Shown here: piece by piece, positions 20,251 to 27,814 of the stretch
How positions within the stretch are numbered: the first letter of the stretch is position 1
How the letters are laid out: each line of letters begins with the position of its first letter
Assembly (NCBI RefSeq): GCF_963678635.1
Contig: NC_087068.1
Location: 7,497,027 to 7,561,026, forward strand
Reading direction: 5' to 3'
DNA: 64,000 nt
Origin: Symsagittifera roscoffensis
Taxonomy: Eukaryota; Xenacoelomorpha; Acoela; Convolutidae
Notes under the pieces: generated by a model
Seen by the model: only the letters and a program-made list of their open reading frames with translations
Databases searched by the model: none
What the model was told of the DNA's origin: nothing
Translations under genes and position numbers: made by a program

Positions 20251-23200
20251 TCCAAGGAATTCTTGGATTTTTTTTTATTTGTCGGTGGTTGGAGTTTCTG
20301 AATAGCGTCAATGCGTGATTTTAATGGGGTGATTGTTTTTCTTTCTATATTATGTCCTAAGAATTTTACTCGTGTTAAAAAGAAGTGTGATTTATCGGGG
20401 GCGGCCTTCAGATTTTCGTTCTGAAGTATTTGGTGATATTGTTCTAAAACATTGAACATTTCTTCTTTAGTCTGTGATTGCATAAAAACATCGTCTAAAT
20501 AGGTGATTGCGTTTTTCTTGAGTATTAGTGGTCGAAAAATTTTGCTCATAAAAGCTGAAAATGCTGCTGGTCCTATGGATATTCCATAGAATAAGCGGTT
20601 GAATTCATACTGTTGGTTTCCAATAACAAATTGTGTTAAACGTCGCGATTGTTCATCTAATGGCATTTGATTGTATGCACTATTCATATCTGCGGTTGTA
20701 AAGTATTTTCCGTTTATTTTTGTTAAAATAACTTGTATTGGTTCAATAGGCCAATTACACTTTGATTCATCTATGAGTGAGTTGAGGTATCTAGCGTCGA
20801 GAACGATTTTTAATGATTCTCCTTTGGCTAGAATGATAACAGGGTTGATAAATGTGTTACCTTTTGGTTGTTCTTCTTTATTTACTGGTGATATAATGTT
20901 GTATTGTTCTAAAATGTCGAGTAATCTGTTCACTTTATCGTGTAAGTGAATTGGTACTTTACTTGCTCTTTGTTTTTTGAAAACTGCATCTGGTTTTAAT
21001 GGGAGATGTAGTGATGAGCTGATTTTGCCAACATCAAATTTGGATGTTGCATAGACTGATGAATATTTGATTAGCTGTTTGGCTAATTTATCAAATTCGT
21101 CTTGTGTTATTTGTGAATGTTGGAAGTTAAACATTGTTAAAAATTTCTGTTGATTCTCTGCGTAGTTACTTATGTTGAATGTAGGTTTGAAATATGGGGT
21201 TTTTGTGAAATAATCAGTATTTCTTTTTTCGTTCCTTATTATATTATTTATGGATAATTCTTCATTAAGAATTGTGGATTGACAAATATCTAATAATTGG
21301 AGTATATTATTTACGCGATATTCTTTTTCGTGTATTGGTGATATCGTAGCGTTGGTTTCGCAATAGCCTAAAAGTCCTAAAGGTAATGTTACTTGATAGG
21401 GTGTATTGTTGTATACATGTAGAGATATAATATCTGAATTCGAGTTTTTCAAATATTTTATGGATGAGATTGTGATTTTGAAAAATTTATGGATAGGTTT
21501 GAATTCAAAATCTGACATATAGAGTTGTTGTTTGTTTTGTTTTTTATCATATTGGTGAACTTGTTTTATTGAAAAATTATATATGTTTCCTGATAGTGGT
21601 TTCAGGTGTTTTCTTTGTTGGTTATATATTGGATAAAATTTTGAAAAGAATGGTGGTTGTTTGTTTAATCTTTGGAAAAATTTTAGGGATGTGTCTTTTG
21701 TTTTTGTGTATTTATCTTTGATTAGTATTTTACTGTTTAATATGTTGATTTTTGGTATATATTTAGAGATAAATGGTATTCCAATGATATTGTTATTAAT
21801 ATCAGTTATATGGAATATTTGTTTAAATGGTTTAATTAAAATTTTATTTTGCTCCATTGTTCTTGTGGGGAGAAGAAATAATTGAATTTTTCCATAGTTT
21901 ACCAATGTTGATCCTTGTGCTGTTGCTAGTTTACTGGAGGTTTCAAGAGGTGTTAGCTTTGGGTGTAAGGTTTTTATTTCATTCCATGTGGGAATGTTTA
22001 TTATATTTGATTCTGCTCCTGAATCAATTAAAAAATCAATTTCAAGATCTGGTGGTTGAAATTCTTTGCTTCTTGGACTTTCTAAAAGAAATGGTATTGT
22101 CCAAATTTTTTCTTTGGGTTGTTCTTTTTGTATGTTTTGATAGATGTGATTTGTATTTAAGCATTTTGTCTTGTCATTCTCATTGGGTTGATTTGTAGTG
22201 TTAATTTCGTTTGTTTCTTGTGTTGTTTGTGTAGAATGGATGGGTTCAATATAATAATTGTGAAGGAGTTCTAATTGATTTTCATATATATGTGATGAAA
22301 AAGGTTGTTCATATATAATAGGTTCGTAATCATTTTCAACTGCTATCATATTTATGGAGATAGTGTTTTCTGTATCACTTTCTGATTCTGATGATTCACA
22401 GTTTATTTGATTCAGTTGTAGTTCGTTATTTCCTGTGTCATCAATACCTGGAGGGTCTGATGTTGTTTCTGGGTTTGATTGTACTTGATTAATATTTCTT
22501 TGATGTTTAGGTGTACTACTTCTGTGGCGATTGTTAGAATTATTATAATGTTTATTATTCCTGTGTGGTGATTGGGAATAATTTCTATAACGATTATTAT
22601 AACTTGAATATCGATTTTGTGAATTATTTCGTGATCTGTTTTGGTAATTTTTGTTTGGTCTGTTATAGTTTGATCTATTATATGAGTTATTCCTTGATCG
22701 ATTGTTCGGGTAATTCTGGTTTCGGTTGTTTGAATAACTTCTATTCCGATTATTGGAGTAGTTTCTATTTCTATTGTATGATGAATTTCGTGATTGATTG
22801 TTTGGATAGTAATTATTTCTTGATTGGGAATTAGATCTAGAAACAAATCGTGTTGTATTTGAATTTGATCTGGAGTAGTTATTTATACTATTTTGTCTAT
22901 TGTAGTGATTTTGTGACGAATTTTGTGTATTTCTTCGTTCTGGCGATCTTCCTCTATAACTTGAGTTATGTGGTGATTGATTTCTTGTGTAGTTGGTATT
23001 GCTCGGTAGTGGTTTTCCTGAACTGTTGTTGCTGTATACATTTTTGTTTGGTAGATTTTGATCTTTCTTCATGTATTGATAGAATGATTTATTTGGTTCT
23101 TTATATTTTTGAGGTTTATTTTGATTGTCTTGCTGTTTTTGTCTACATTCAGAAATACTATGTCCGTAACGTCGGCAATAATTACACCATTTTTTGAAAG

Positions 23201-24308
23201 ATGGTTTGCCTTTAAAGTTCGGGTGTTTTTCGTAAATATTGAGTATTTCAGTGATTTTTTCAACGAGGTCTGTATCTGATTCCTGTATATTGTTGATACT
23301 TGTGGTATTTGATTCGATTCGGTTAACGTATTGTAATTTCAGATTTTCTGTTTCTTCGAGTTTCATTGTGATTTCTGCTTGTTCTAGTTTGTCTACTAGT
23401 TTTCGGAAATCTAAATCGGGCTCTCGAATTGAGGAGGGATGGGATGCTCTCTTTTTTATTGCTATTTTCCTTAATTGAGGTGTTAAGGTCATCATTAAGA
23501 TTTCTGTCATTTTTGTGTTTTTATAGTCGTGTGTATTTAATGAATATGCTTTTCGAACTAGTGTTTCGATGCGTACTGCTAATTGTTTGATGGTTTCATT
23601 TGGTAATCTGCGAATTTCATTACATAAAACTCTTTGTTGTTGTTTGTTTCTTTCGGAGTCAAACATTTTTGAAAATTCTTGTGTAAATCTCTTCCAATTT
23701 GATTTTATTTCTAGAGGCAATACTGAAAACCATTTTTGGGCTGCGCCGTCTAAAGTTGTTTGTATCAACGCTGTGCGTCGATGTATCCAGTTTTGATGTA
23801 GTGGCGTATTAATTGGTTCAGGTCCTATATTTAAAATCAAATTTGCTGTTACTGCATTTAAATAGTCTTCTACAGAATTTTCAGGGTCTGTTCCTGTGAA
23901 TACCATTAAAGGTTTATTTGATGTTATTGATGATCCACCCATAAGGTATGGATTCATTGTCATTTGTAATGATTCTGCTGCATTTGGCATTTGAGAAAAA
24001 TTTGAAAGTTGATTTCTTGTTATTTCGTGTTGTTGAAGATAATATGGGAGTGGTATTTCATTTTGCATTTGCGTCGGTTGATACGAGTGTGTGATCATTG
24101 GGTTTTGTTGCTGAATTGGTTGAAAATATTGTGTATTAATTGGGTTTTGTAGCTGAATTGGTTGTTGATTTTGTGTATCTATCGGTTGTGGGGAAAAAAT
24201 TCTATGATTTGTATGTGGTTTCTGTACTCCTTGTCCACGATATTCTTGATTATATGGTGCAAATATATCTGGTTGTAAAAAATCATCATCTGAGGATAAG
24301 TAATCCAT
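20244..24308 (-). CDS. gag-pol: Gag-protease-reverse transcriptase polyprotein (1354 aa)
   Basis: A Gln/Asn/Pro-rich N-terminus (1-130) is followed by a Retrotrans_gag-type capsid region (about 130-330, including AAQKWFSVLP and WKRFTQEFSKMF). Next come a CCHC knuckle (Cys375-X2-Cys378-X4-His383-X4-Cys388) and a 170-residue Arg/Asn/Ser/Tyr-rich tract of degenerate 8-9 residue repeats (440-610). An aspartic protease DSGAES (Asp762) precedes RT, with Asp1207 (TTADMNSAY) and YLDD (1270-1273). Gag, protease and RT share one frame with no gag-pro shift. The frame closes just after the RT palm because of a one-base displacement in an A9 run (20268-20276). The frame is also open 43 codons upstream of the ATG, back to a TGA that alone separates it from the 426 aa ORF. 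Ty3/gypsy lineage. Confidence 0.93.
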   Translation of the reverse strand: MDYLSSDDDFLQPDIFAPYNQEYRGQGVQKPHTNHRIFSPQPIDTQNQQPIQLQNPINTQYFQPIQQQNPMITHSYQPTQMQNEIPLPYYLQQHEITRNQLSNFSQMPNAAESLQMTMNPYLMGGSSITSNKPLMVFTGTDPENSVEDYLNAVTANLILNIGPEPINTPLHQNWIHRRTALIQTTLDGAAQKWFSVLPLEIKSNWKRFTQEFSKMFDSERNKQQQRVLCNEIRRLPNETIKQLAVRIETLVRKAYSLNTHDYKNTKMTEILMMTLTPQLRKIAIKKRASHPSSIREPDLDFRKLVDKLEQAEITMKLEETENLKLQYVNRIESNTTSINNIQESDTDLVEKITEILNIYEKHPNFKGKPSFKKWCNYCRRYGHSISECRQKQQDNQNKPQKYKEPNKSFYQYMKKDQNLPNKNVYSNNSSGKPLPSNTNYTRNQSPHNSSYRGRSPERRNTQNSSQNHYNRQNSINNYSRSNSNTTRFVSRSNSQSRNNYYPNNQSRNSSYNRNRNYSNNRNRSYSNNRNQNYPNNRSRNNSYNRSNYNRPNKNYQNRSRNNSQNRYSSYNNRYRNYSQSPHRNNKHYNNSNNRHRSSTPKHQRNINQVQSNPETTSDPPGIDDTGNNELQLNQINCESSESESDTENTISINMIAVENDYEPIIYEQPFSSHIYENQLELLHNYYIEPIHSTQTTQETNEINTTNQPNENDKTKCLNTNHIYQNIQKEQPKEKIWTIPFLLESPRSKEFQPPDLEIDFLIDSGAESNIINIPTWNEIKTLHPKLTPLETSSKLATAQGSTLVNYGKIQLFLLPTRTMEQNKILIKPFKQIFHITDINNNIIGIPFISKYIPKINILNSKILIKDKYTKTKDTSLKFFQRLNKQPPFFSKFYPIYNQQRKHLKPLSGNIYNFSIKQVHQYDKKQNKQQLYMSDFEFKPIHKFFKITISSIKYLKNSNSDIISLHVYNNTPYQVTLPLGLLGYCETNATISPIHEKEYRVNNILQLLDICQSTILNEELSINNIIRNEKRNTDYFTKTPYFKPTFNISNYAENQQKFLTMFNFQHSQITQDEFDKLAKQLIKYSSVYATSKFDVGKISSSLHLPLKPDAVFKKQRASKVPIHLHDKVNRLLDILEQYNIISPVNKEEQPKGNTFINPVIILAKGESLKIVLDARYLNSLIDESKCNWPIEPIQVILTKINGKYFTTADMNSAYNQMPLDEQSRRLTQFVIGNQQYEFNRLFYGISIGPAAFSAFMSKIFRPLILKKNAITYLDDVFMQSQTKEEMFNVLEQYHQILQNENLKAAPDKSHFFLTRVKFLGHNIERKTITPLKSRIDAIQKLQPPTNKKKSKNSLEC

Positions 24309-24437
24309 TTGATAAGATGTTTGTTTTTTATTTTTATTTTGTTGAAAAAATGGATAGTTTTCACTACGATCCTGTGAAGGATGTAAATTTGTTTGAAAAT
24401 TTACTGAATTAGTTTGTGCTATTGGGTTATCCCAGTT

Positions 24438-25718
24438 TCAAGATCTTGTGTAATTATTAAAAATTTTTCTTGGGGGATAATTTGTTTTTGATGGATGTGT
24501 GTAATTATAATTATGTTCTGCAAAATTGTTTCTAGTGAACGTTTTACGTGTCTTTGACGGTATTGTCATGGGTCTGTATGTCTGATAATCCATGTTTGAA
24601 TATTTTGGGGCAACCGAAGGTTTAACGGTTGATTGTAAGGTTACCTGTGTTTGTGATGGGTTTGTATTTCTTGGTGTTGTTAAATTTGGACGTATCGGTG
24701 AAATGCTTTGTTGTGTAGTTGTTGTTGTGTGTACGATTTCTTCATTTATGAAGTGTGATGGTGTCTGGATATCTTGCAGGGTGAGATTTCTAGTTCCATT
24801 GAGGTTTTCATTGTGTATGATTGTGGAGTTTAAACTATTATTTTGCATATCGGGTAAAAATGGATTATAGTTTAATGGTGTTGCATCAATGGTTAATGGT
24901 ATTACTCTTACATAATCTCTTACATAAGATATCGTACTTATTGCTTGACTTGAGATTGATTGTGGGAAGTTTATGAATGCGGGATGAGACCATTCGGGGT
25001 CCCAAACATAGTCTGACTGTTCTGTGATGGCAGTATCATCGTTTGAGTTTTGAGGTCTAAAATTTTTTCTTGCTTGTGAAATTAAATCTAGATTATGTGT
25101 GAAATAATCTATTATAAACCATGCCAAGATTTTTTGTAAGTCATGTTTTGTATGTTGTGAAACATCATCTTTAGTGAAATTTTCTTTAATTATATTTAGA
25201 AAACTAGAGAGTAGTGTGATTTCATGTCGTACTCTTATATGTTTAGATGTTTCTGTCGGTGAGACATTTGAGATTGGGATTTCGTTTTCTAATATCGAGA
25301 TATTACTATATATTATTGCAAAAACTTCATTGGTGAATATGGAGTTTGCTCTTTGTGAGTTATGATATTGTATGCTTTTTATATATTCTGAGAATACTTT
25401 TGAGAATTCTAAATCAAGGTCGTCTGTTTGAATTACATATTTGCTGTGATTCTGGTTTGGTGAGCTGAATTGTATGGAGTAGATTCCGTATTGTTGTGTT
25501 AAGTTGCATATATCTTTCAAATAGTGATCGATAATTTGTCTTTTGATTTTTACATCTGGGAACTCTATTTTACATGGACTGACTCCGGGTTCAAACAAAT
25601 TTAAGAGTAAATTTTTACAAAATATGTGCTGTCCTCTATCTGTGGTTGCATCTACGATAAAGGAGAAGATATCATCATCATCTAGACTTTCTTCACCTGG
25701 GGTGTGTGTTGAGCTCAT
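24438..25718 (-). CDS. ORF-b, 426 aa, in frame with gag-pol across one TGA
   Basis: ATG start 26 bases inside the end of ORF-a. Residues 1-260 look folded: acidic start (SLDDDD), helical segments and the aromatic YVWDPEWSHPAFINF near 240. Residues 270-426 are disordered, Thr/Asn/Pro-rich and end in a basic, Tyr/Asn-rich tail, as in nucleic-acid-binding Gag tails. Its stop TGA (24438-24440) is followed in the same frame by 43 open codons and then the gag ATG. So either the TGA is suppressed, giving a longer Gag precursor, or it is a recent nonsense change, or ORF-b is a separate protein with a cotranscribed second cistron. It has no recognised domain. It could be a matrix or additional capsid-like protein; unknown. 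Confidence 0.75.
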   Translation of the reverse strand: MSSTHTPGEESLDDDDIFSFIVDATTDRGQHIFCKNLLLNLFEPGVSPCKIEFPDVKIKRQIIDHYLKDICNLTQQYGIYSIQFSSPNQNHSKYVIQTDDLDLEFSKVFSEYIKSIQYHNSQRANSIFTNEVFAIIYSNISILENEIPISNVSPTETSKHIRVRHEITLLSSFLNIIKENFTKDDVSQHTKHDLQKILAWFIIDYFTHNLDLISQARKNFRPQNSNDDTAITEQSDYVWDPEWSHPAFINFPQSISSQAISTISYVRDYVRVIPLTIDATPLNYNPFLPDMQNNSLNSTIIHNENLNGTRNLTLQDIQTPSHFINEEIVHTTTTTQQSISPIRPNLTTPRNTNPSQTQVTLQSTVKPSVAPKYSNMDYQTYRPMTIPSKTRKTFTRNNFAEHNYNYTHPSKTNYPPRKIFNNYTRS

Positions 25719-26160
25719 TTTTTTGTTTGATGACTGTTAATATGTAACTATCAATGTGTCTAATTGGTTGATTCCAATTGTATAAATGTACTGGTTTGTG
25801 TTTATATTGTTTTTTTATTCTTCTTTTTCCTCTTTTTGATGAATTTGAAGTTGTTTCTGAGTCGGAAAAATATAATTGATCGTGAATGGGGCAATTTTTA
25901 TCTATAGGTTCTTTTAATTTATAAAGTTCGTCTAAACTGCTGGTTTCTGATTCTGAAAATGCGTTTCGGTTTTTGGAAAATCTTTTTCGTGTTATTTGTC
26001 TTTGTTTGGTTATTATTTTTCTTTTTAATGTTTGTCGTTTTGTTCTGATATATCCAACTGTTTGTGTATGAGGTGTGATTACAAGATCGTATTTTTTGTT
26101 ATCTATTTCACAATTGTGTAAAACAATTGTTTGTTTATTTCCTAGGTTTTTAAATGACAT
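25693..26160 (-). CDS. ORF-a, 155 aa, highly basic, first ORF of the element
   Basis: ATG start. It has two Arg/Lys-rich clusters (about residues 40-66, with QRQITRKRFSKNR, and 108-122, with KRGKRRIKKQYKHK), each suited to nuclear import or RNA binding. They alternate with two Ser/Glu/Asp clusters (SESETSSLDEL and SDSETTSNSS) that look like casein kinase 2 sites. There is no membrane segment. It overlaps the start of ORF-b by 26 bases in another frame. The position ahead of gag is unlike retroviral tat/rev but like the extra 5' ORF of Ogre elements. An arginine-rich regulatory protein is a reasonable hypothesis from composition alone. Confidence 0.65.
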   Translation of the reverse strand: MSFKNLGNKQTIVLHNCEIDNKKYDLVITPHTQTVGYIRTKRQTLKRKIITKQRQITRKRFSKNRNAFSESETSSLDELYKLKEPIDKNCPIHDQLYFSDSETTSNSSKRGKRRIKKQYKHKPVHLYNWNQPIRHIDSYILTVIKQKNELNTHPR

Positions 26161-27088
26161 AAGGTTTAGGATGACGGATGCAAAAGGTTGTTAAATGATT
26201 TCTATTTTCTTAGACTGTTAGTCCTTACGATTTTTTGGTTAGCCTAACCTGGGTCTATTTGTTCAGGGTTGGGGAGAAAAGTATCTCGATTCCGAAGAAT
26301 GATTTTTTACTTTCTCGTGGCTAGTATAAGCTAAGGTGTTAACTTACTTAATCTTACTTAAGGGTAGTGATTGTGTTCAGGGTTGGAGAATAGTAAATCG
26401 ATCCACAAGGTTCAGGTATAATTTGAACGCGAGTAGTTCGTTAGATACTATTTTAAACTTACTAAGTCTAAGATTTATCCTGGGTCTGGTAAGAGGGGGG
26501 ATCAAGTGAAAGATGAATAACCGAAGTTCTTCACTGTTTATCCTAATTTGAATGATTAGTTTTATTCAAAAATTTCTGTTAGTCCTGGGTTTTTAGAAAG
26601 GGTTGGATAGTGAATCGACGTTTGAGGTCGTTAGACACTAGCTAAGTGGGTGGGGGAGAACAAAATTGTTCTTTTTGATCCAAGGATAGGCCTTGATGAT
26701 CAAGTTTTAAATGTAATTAAATAGAAAATAATTTAAGATCCAAGGATGAGCCTTGATGATCTGGTTTTAAATTTAAGTGAATTTAAGTTTAAAATAATTT
26801 AAATTTGTGTAGAGAAAAGATTTAGTGTTTTTATGATATTAGTGAGCTTATGAATGCTGTTATGTTTAGGTGATGAAGCTGGAACAACAGGATGATTTAT
26901 GATTACTTAACCATTTATTGTCATGCTACTAATTTTTATTTTGATTTTTCAATAAATATTTTTCAAACATGTTTTGTATATTACTGCAGAATTTAGGAAA
27001 ACGATCTGAGATCTTTTTATCAATCGTTATTGTATATTAATAATTTTGTTTAGCGCCTGAAGTGATTTTGAAGATTGACTTCAATATT
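26161..27088 (-). promoter_or_regulatory. Leader with internal repeats and candidate splice donors
   Basis: The untranslated leader contains a 60 bp tandem duplication (26678-26737 and 26738-26800, each with GATCCAAGGAT and GCCTTGATGATC). Three or four looser repeats have the core AGGGTTGG followed by AATCGA (near 26267, 26380 and 26598), interspersed with CCTGGGTCT blocks. On the sense strand, GTAAGTT occurs at 26341-26347 and 26456-26462, both good donor matches upstream of ORF-a. These may supply a leader exon to the downstream ORFs that lack their own start. Packaging or enhancer roles are possible; none is demonstrated. Confidence 0.45.
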
Positions 27089-27322
27089 TTATGTTTGCAA
27101 ATGGAAATCTAAATTTATTGCTAGTAGTATTCTAAATACAAAAGTTTGTGTTGGCTTTTGCCGAACTATCATATAACTATATGGTAAGTTTCTACTTTGT
27201 CGTATGTCGTCTCTGGTTCGAGGTCTTCTTGCAATTCCGGGTAGTTCTCTTATCGTTCGGAATATTGGCTTTGATCTATTGAGTCGTAGAGACATTTCGA
27301 TTAAATTATCGTCGTGTAACAT
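27089..27322 (-). CDS. Leader ORF, 77 codons from first ATG, charged
   Basis: From the first ATG (27322) it encodes a charged, Arg-rich peptide (RPRTRDDIRQ, LNRSKPIFR). The frame is open further upstream through the putative PBS into the LTR edge, with a helical Leu/Glu/Asn-rich composition (about 30 extra codons without ATG). It could be a translated leader exon or a chance ORF. It is separated from ORF-a by 0.9 kb of repeat-containing leader. Low confidence. Confidence 0.25.
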   Translation of the reverse strand: MLHDDNLIEMSLRLNRSKPIFRTIRELPGIARRPRTRDDIRQSRNLPYSYMIVRQKPTQTFVFRILLAINLDFHLQT

Positions 27323-27389
27323 TTTAAAAATGTTTTGTCTAAATTCTAATCTATTTTTGGTTAATTCTAAGCTATTAAGGTCTTGTTCG

Positions 27390-27407
27390 AGACTTATGGT
27401 CGCACCA
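27390..27407 (-). other. Putative primer-binding site
   Basis: Two bases after the 5' LTR end (sense) comes TGGTGCGACCATAAGTCT. It starts with the TGG expected from complementarity to a tRNA CCA end. The plus strand reads TTCGAGACTTATGGTCGCACCA, so a T-loop-like TTCGAGA lies 15 bases before CCA, one short of canonical, suggesting the tRNA complementarity could extend beyond 18 bases. I could not match it to a specific tRNA. Confidence 0.45.
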
Positions 27408-27409
27408 GA

Positions 27410-27814
27410 TGAGTTAGGACCGAAGTGTATAACTCATAGAGTAATTTCGGATAGGGTACACCGTCTGCTCGTCACGCTATCTTATTTTCGGCCGGATAGA
27501 TTCGTGCAACTTCTTAGTCTAATACCGATCCTAATCTTACTCTTATACTATCTAGTCTCAGGTTGTTTAACTAGTCTCTGCTACGCTCAATAGATCAATA
27601 CTGGTTTATTGCGGCAGCTGAAGTCTTCTTGGAGAGTCAACTAATTTCTAAGTTAAATTCAAATCTCTCTGGTGCTGAAATTACAAGTAATTTCAGCACT
27701 TACAAATAAGTGGGTTGTTAGTTAGATGGATCATGATTGGTTAATATTAAATACTTTACAGTGGTAAAATATCTAATTTATCCAATCATAAAATGTAGTT
27801 TAGATCAGGTTCCA
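27410..27814 (-). repeat. 5' LTR of the 18.9 kb element (405 bp)
   Basis: Direct repeat of 8902-9311, with TG and CA ends and an AATAAA on the sense strand (TTTATT at 27605-27610). It shares the perfect GTAATTTCAGCAC hairpin. Transcription would run leftward. Its GGCCGAAAATAAGATAGCG core is conserved in a diverged LTR remnant near 60.4 kb. Confidence 0.93.

Larger units (their letters stand above)
8902..27814 (-). mobile_element. 18.9 kb Ty3/gypsy-type retrovirus-like element with env and extra ORFs
   Basis: Bounded by two near-identical direct LTRs (8902-9311 and 27410-27814), all major ORFs on the minus strand. Gene order is LTR, leader, ORF-a (155 aa), ORF-b (426 aa), gag-pro-RT, RNase H-IN, small membrane ORF, Met-less ORF, env, 559 aa ORF, LTR. 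YLDD RT, a CCHC knuckle, a DSG protease, a DX35E integrase and a GPY/F-like module define Ty3/gypsy. Typical members are 5-9 kb, so this one is about twice the usual length, like plant Ogre elements, which also carry extra ORFs before gag. The flanks CCTTG (8897-8901) and CTACC (27815-27819) show no target duplication. The sense strand is rich in A and C and poor in G throughout, a strong strand asymmetry. LTR identity suggests recent insertion, although the ORFs contain frame breaks. Confidence 0.93.

Noticed and set aside
20244-20276. Programmed frameshift between RT and RNase H
   Set aside because: The A9 run could be slippery, but a shift in the middle of Pol has no precedent that I know. 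A one-base deletion or miscall in the homopolymer fits better.
13991-24440. Reassigned stop codons (ciliate-like code) to explain TAA/CAA and the in-frame TGA
   Set aside because: TAA, TAG and TGA terminate other ORFs of the element cleanly (for example integrase, ORF-a, 559 aa ORF), and the element type is metazoan. Point mutation or readthrough is simpler.
27204-27593. 129 aa plus-strand ORF across the 5' LTR edge
   Set aside because: Antisense to the LTR and leader. The equivalent frame in the other LTR does not start or continue outside the repeat.
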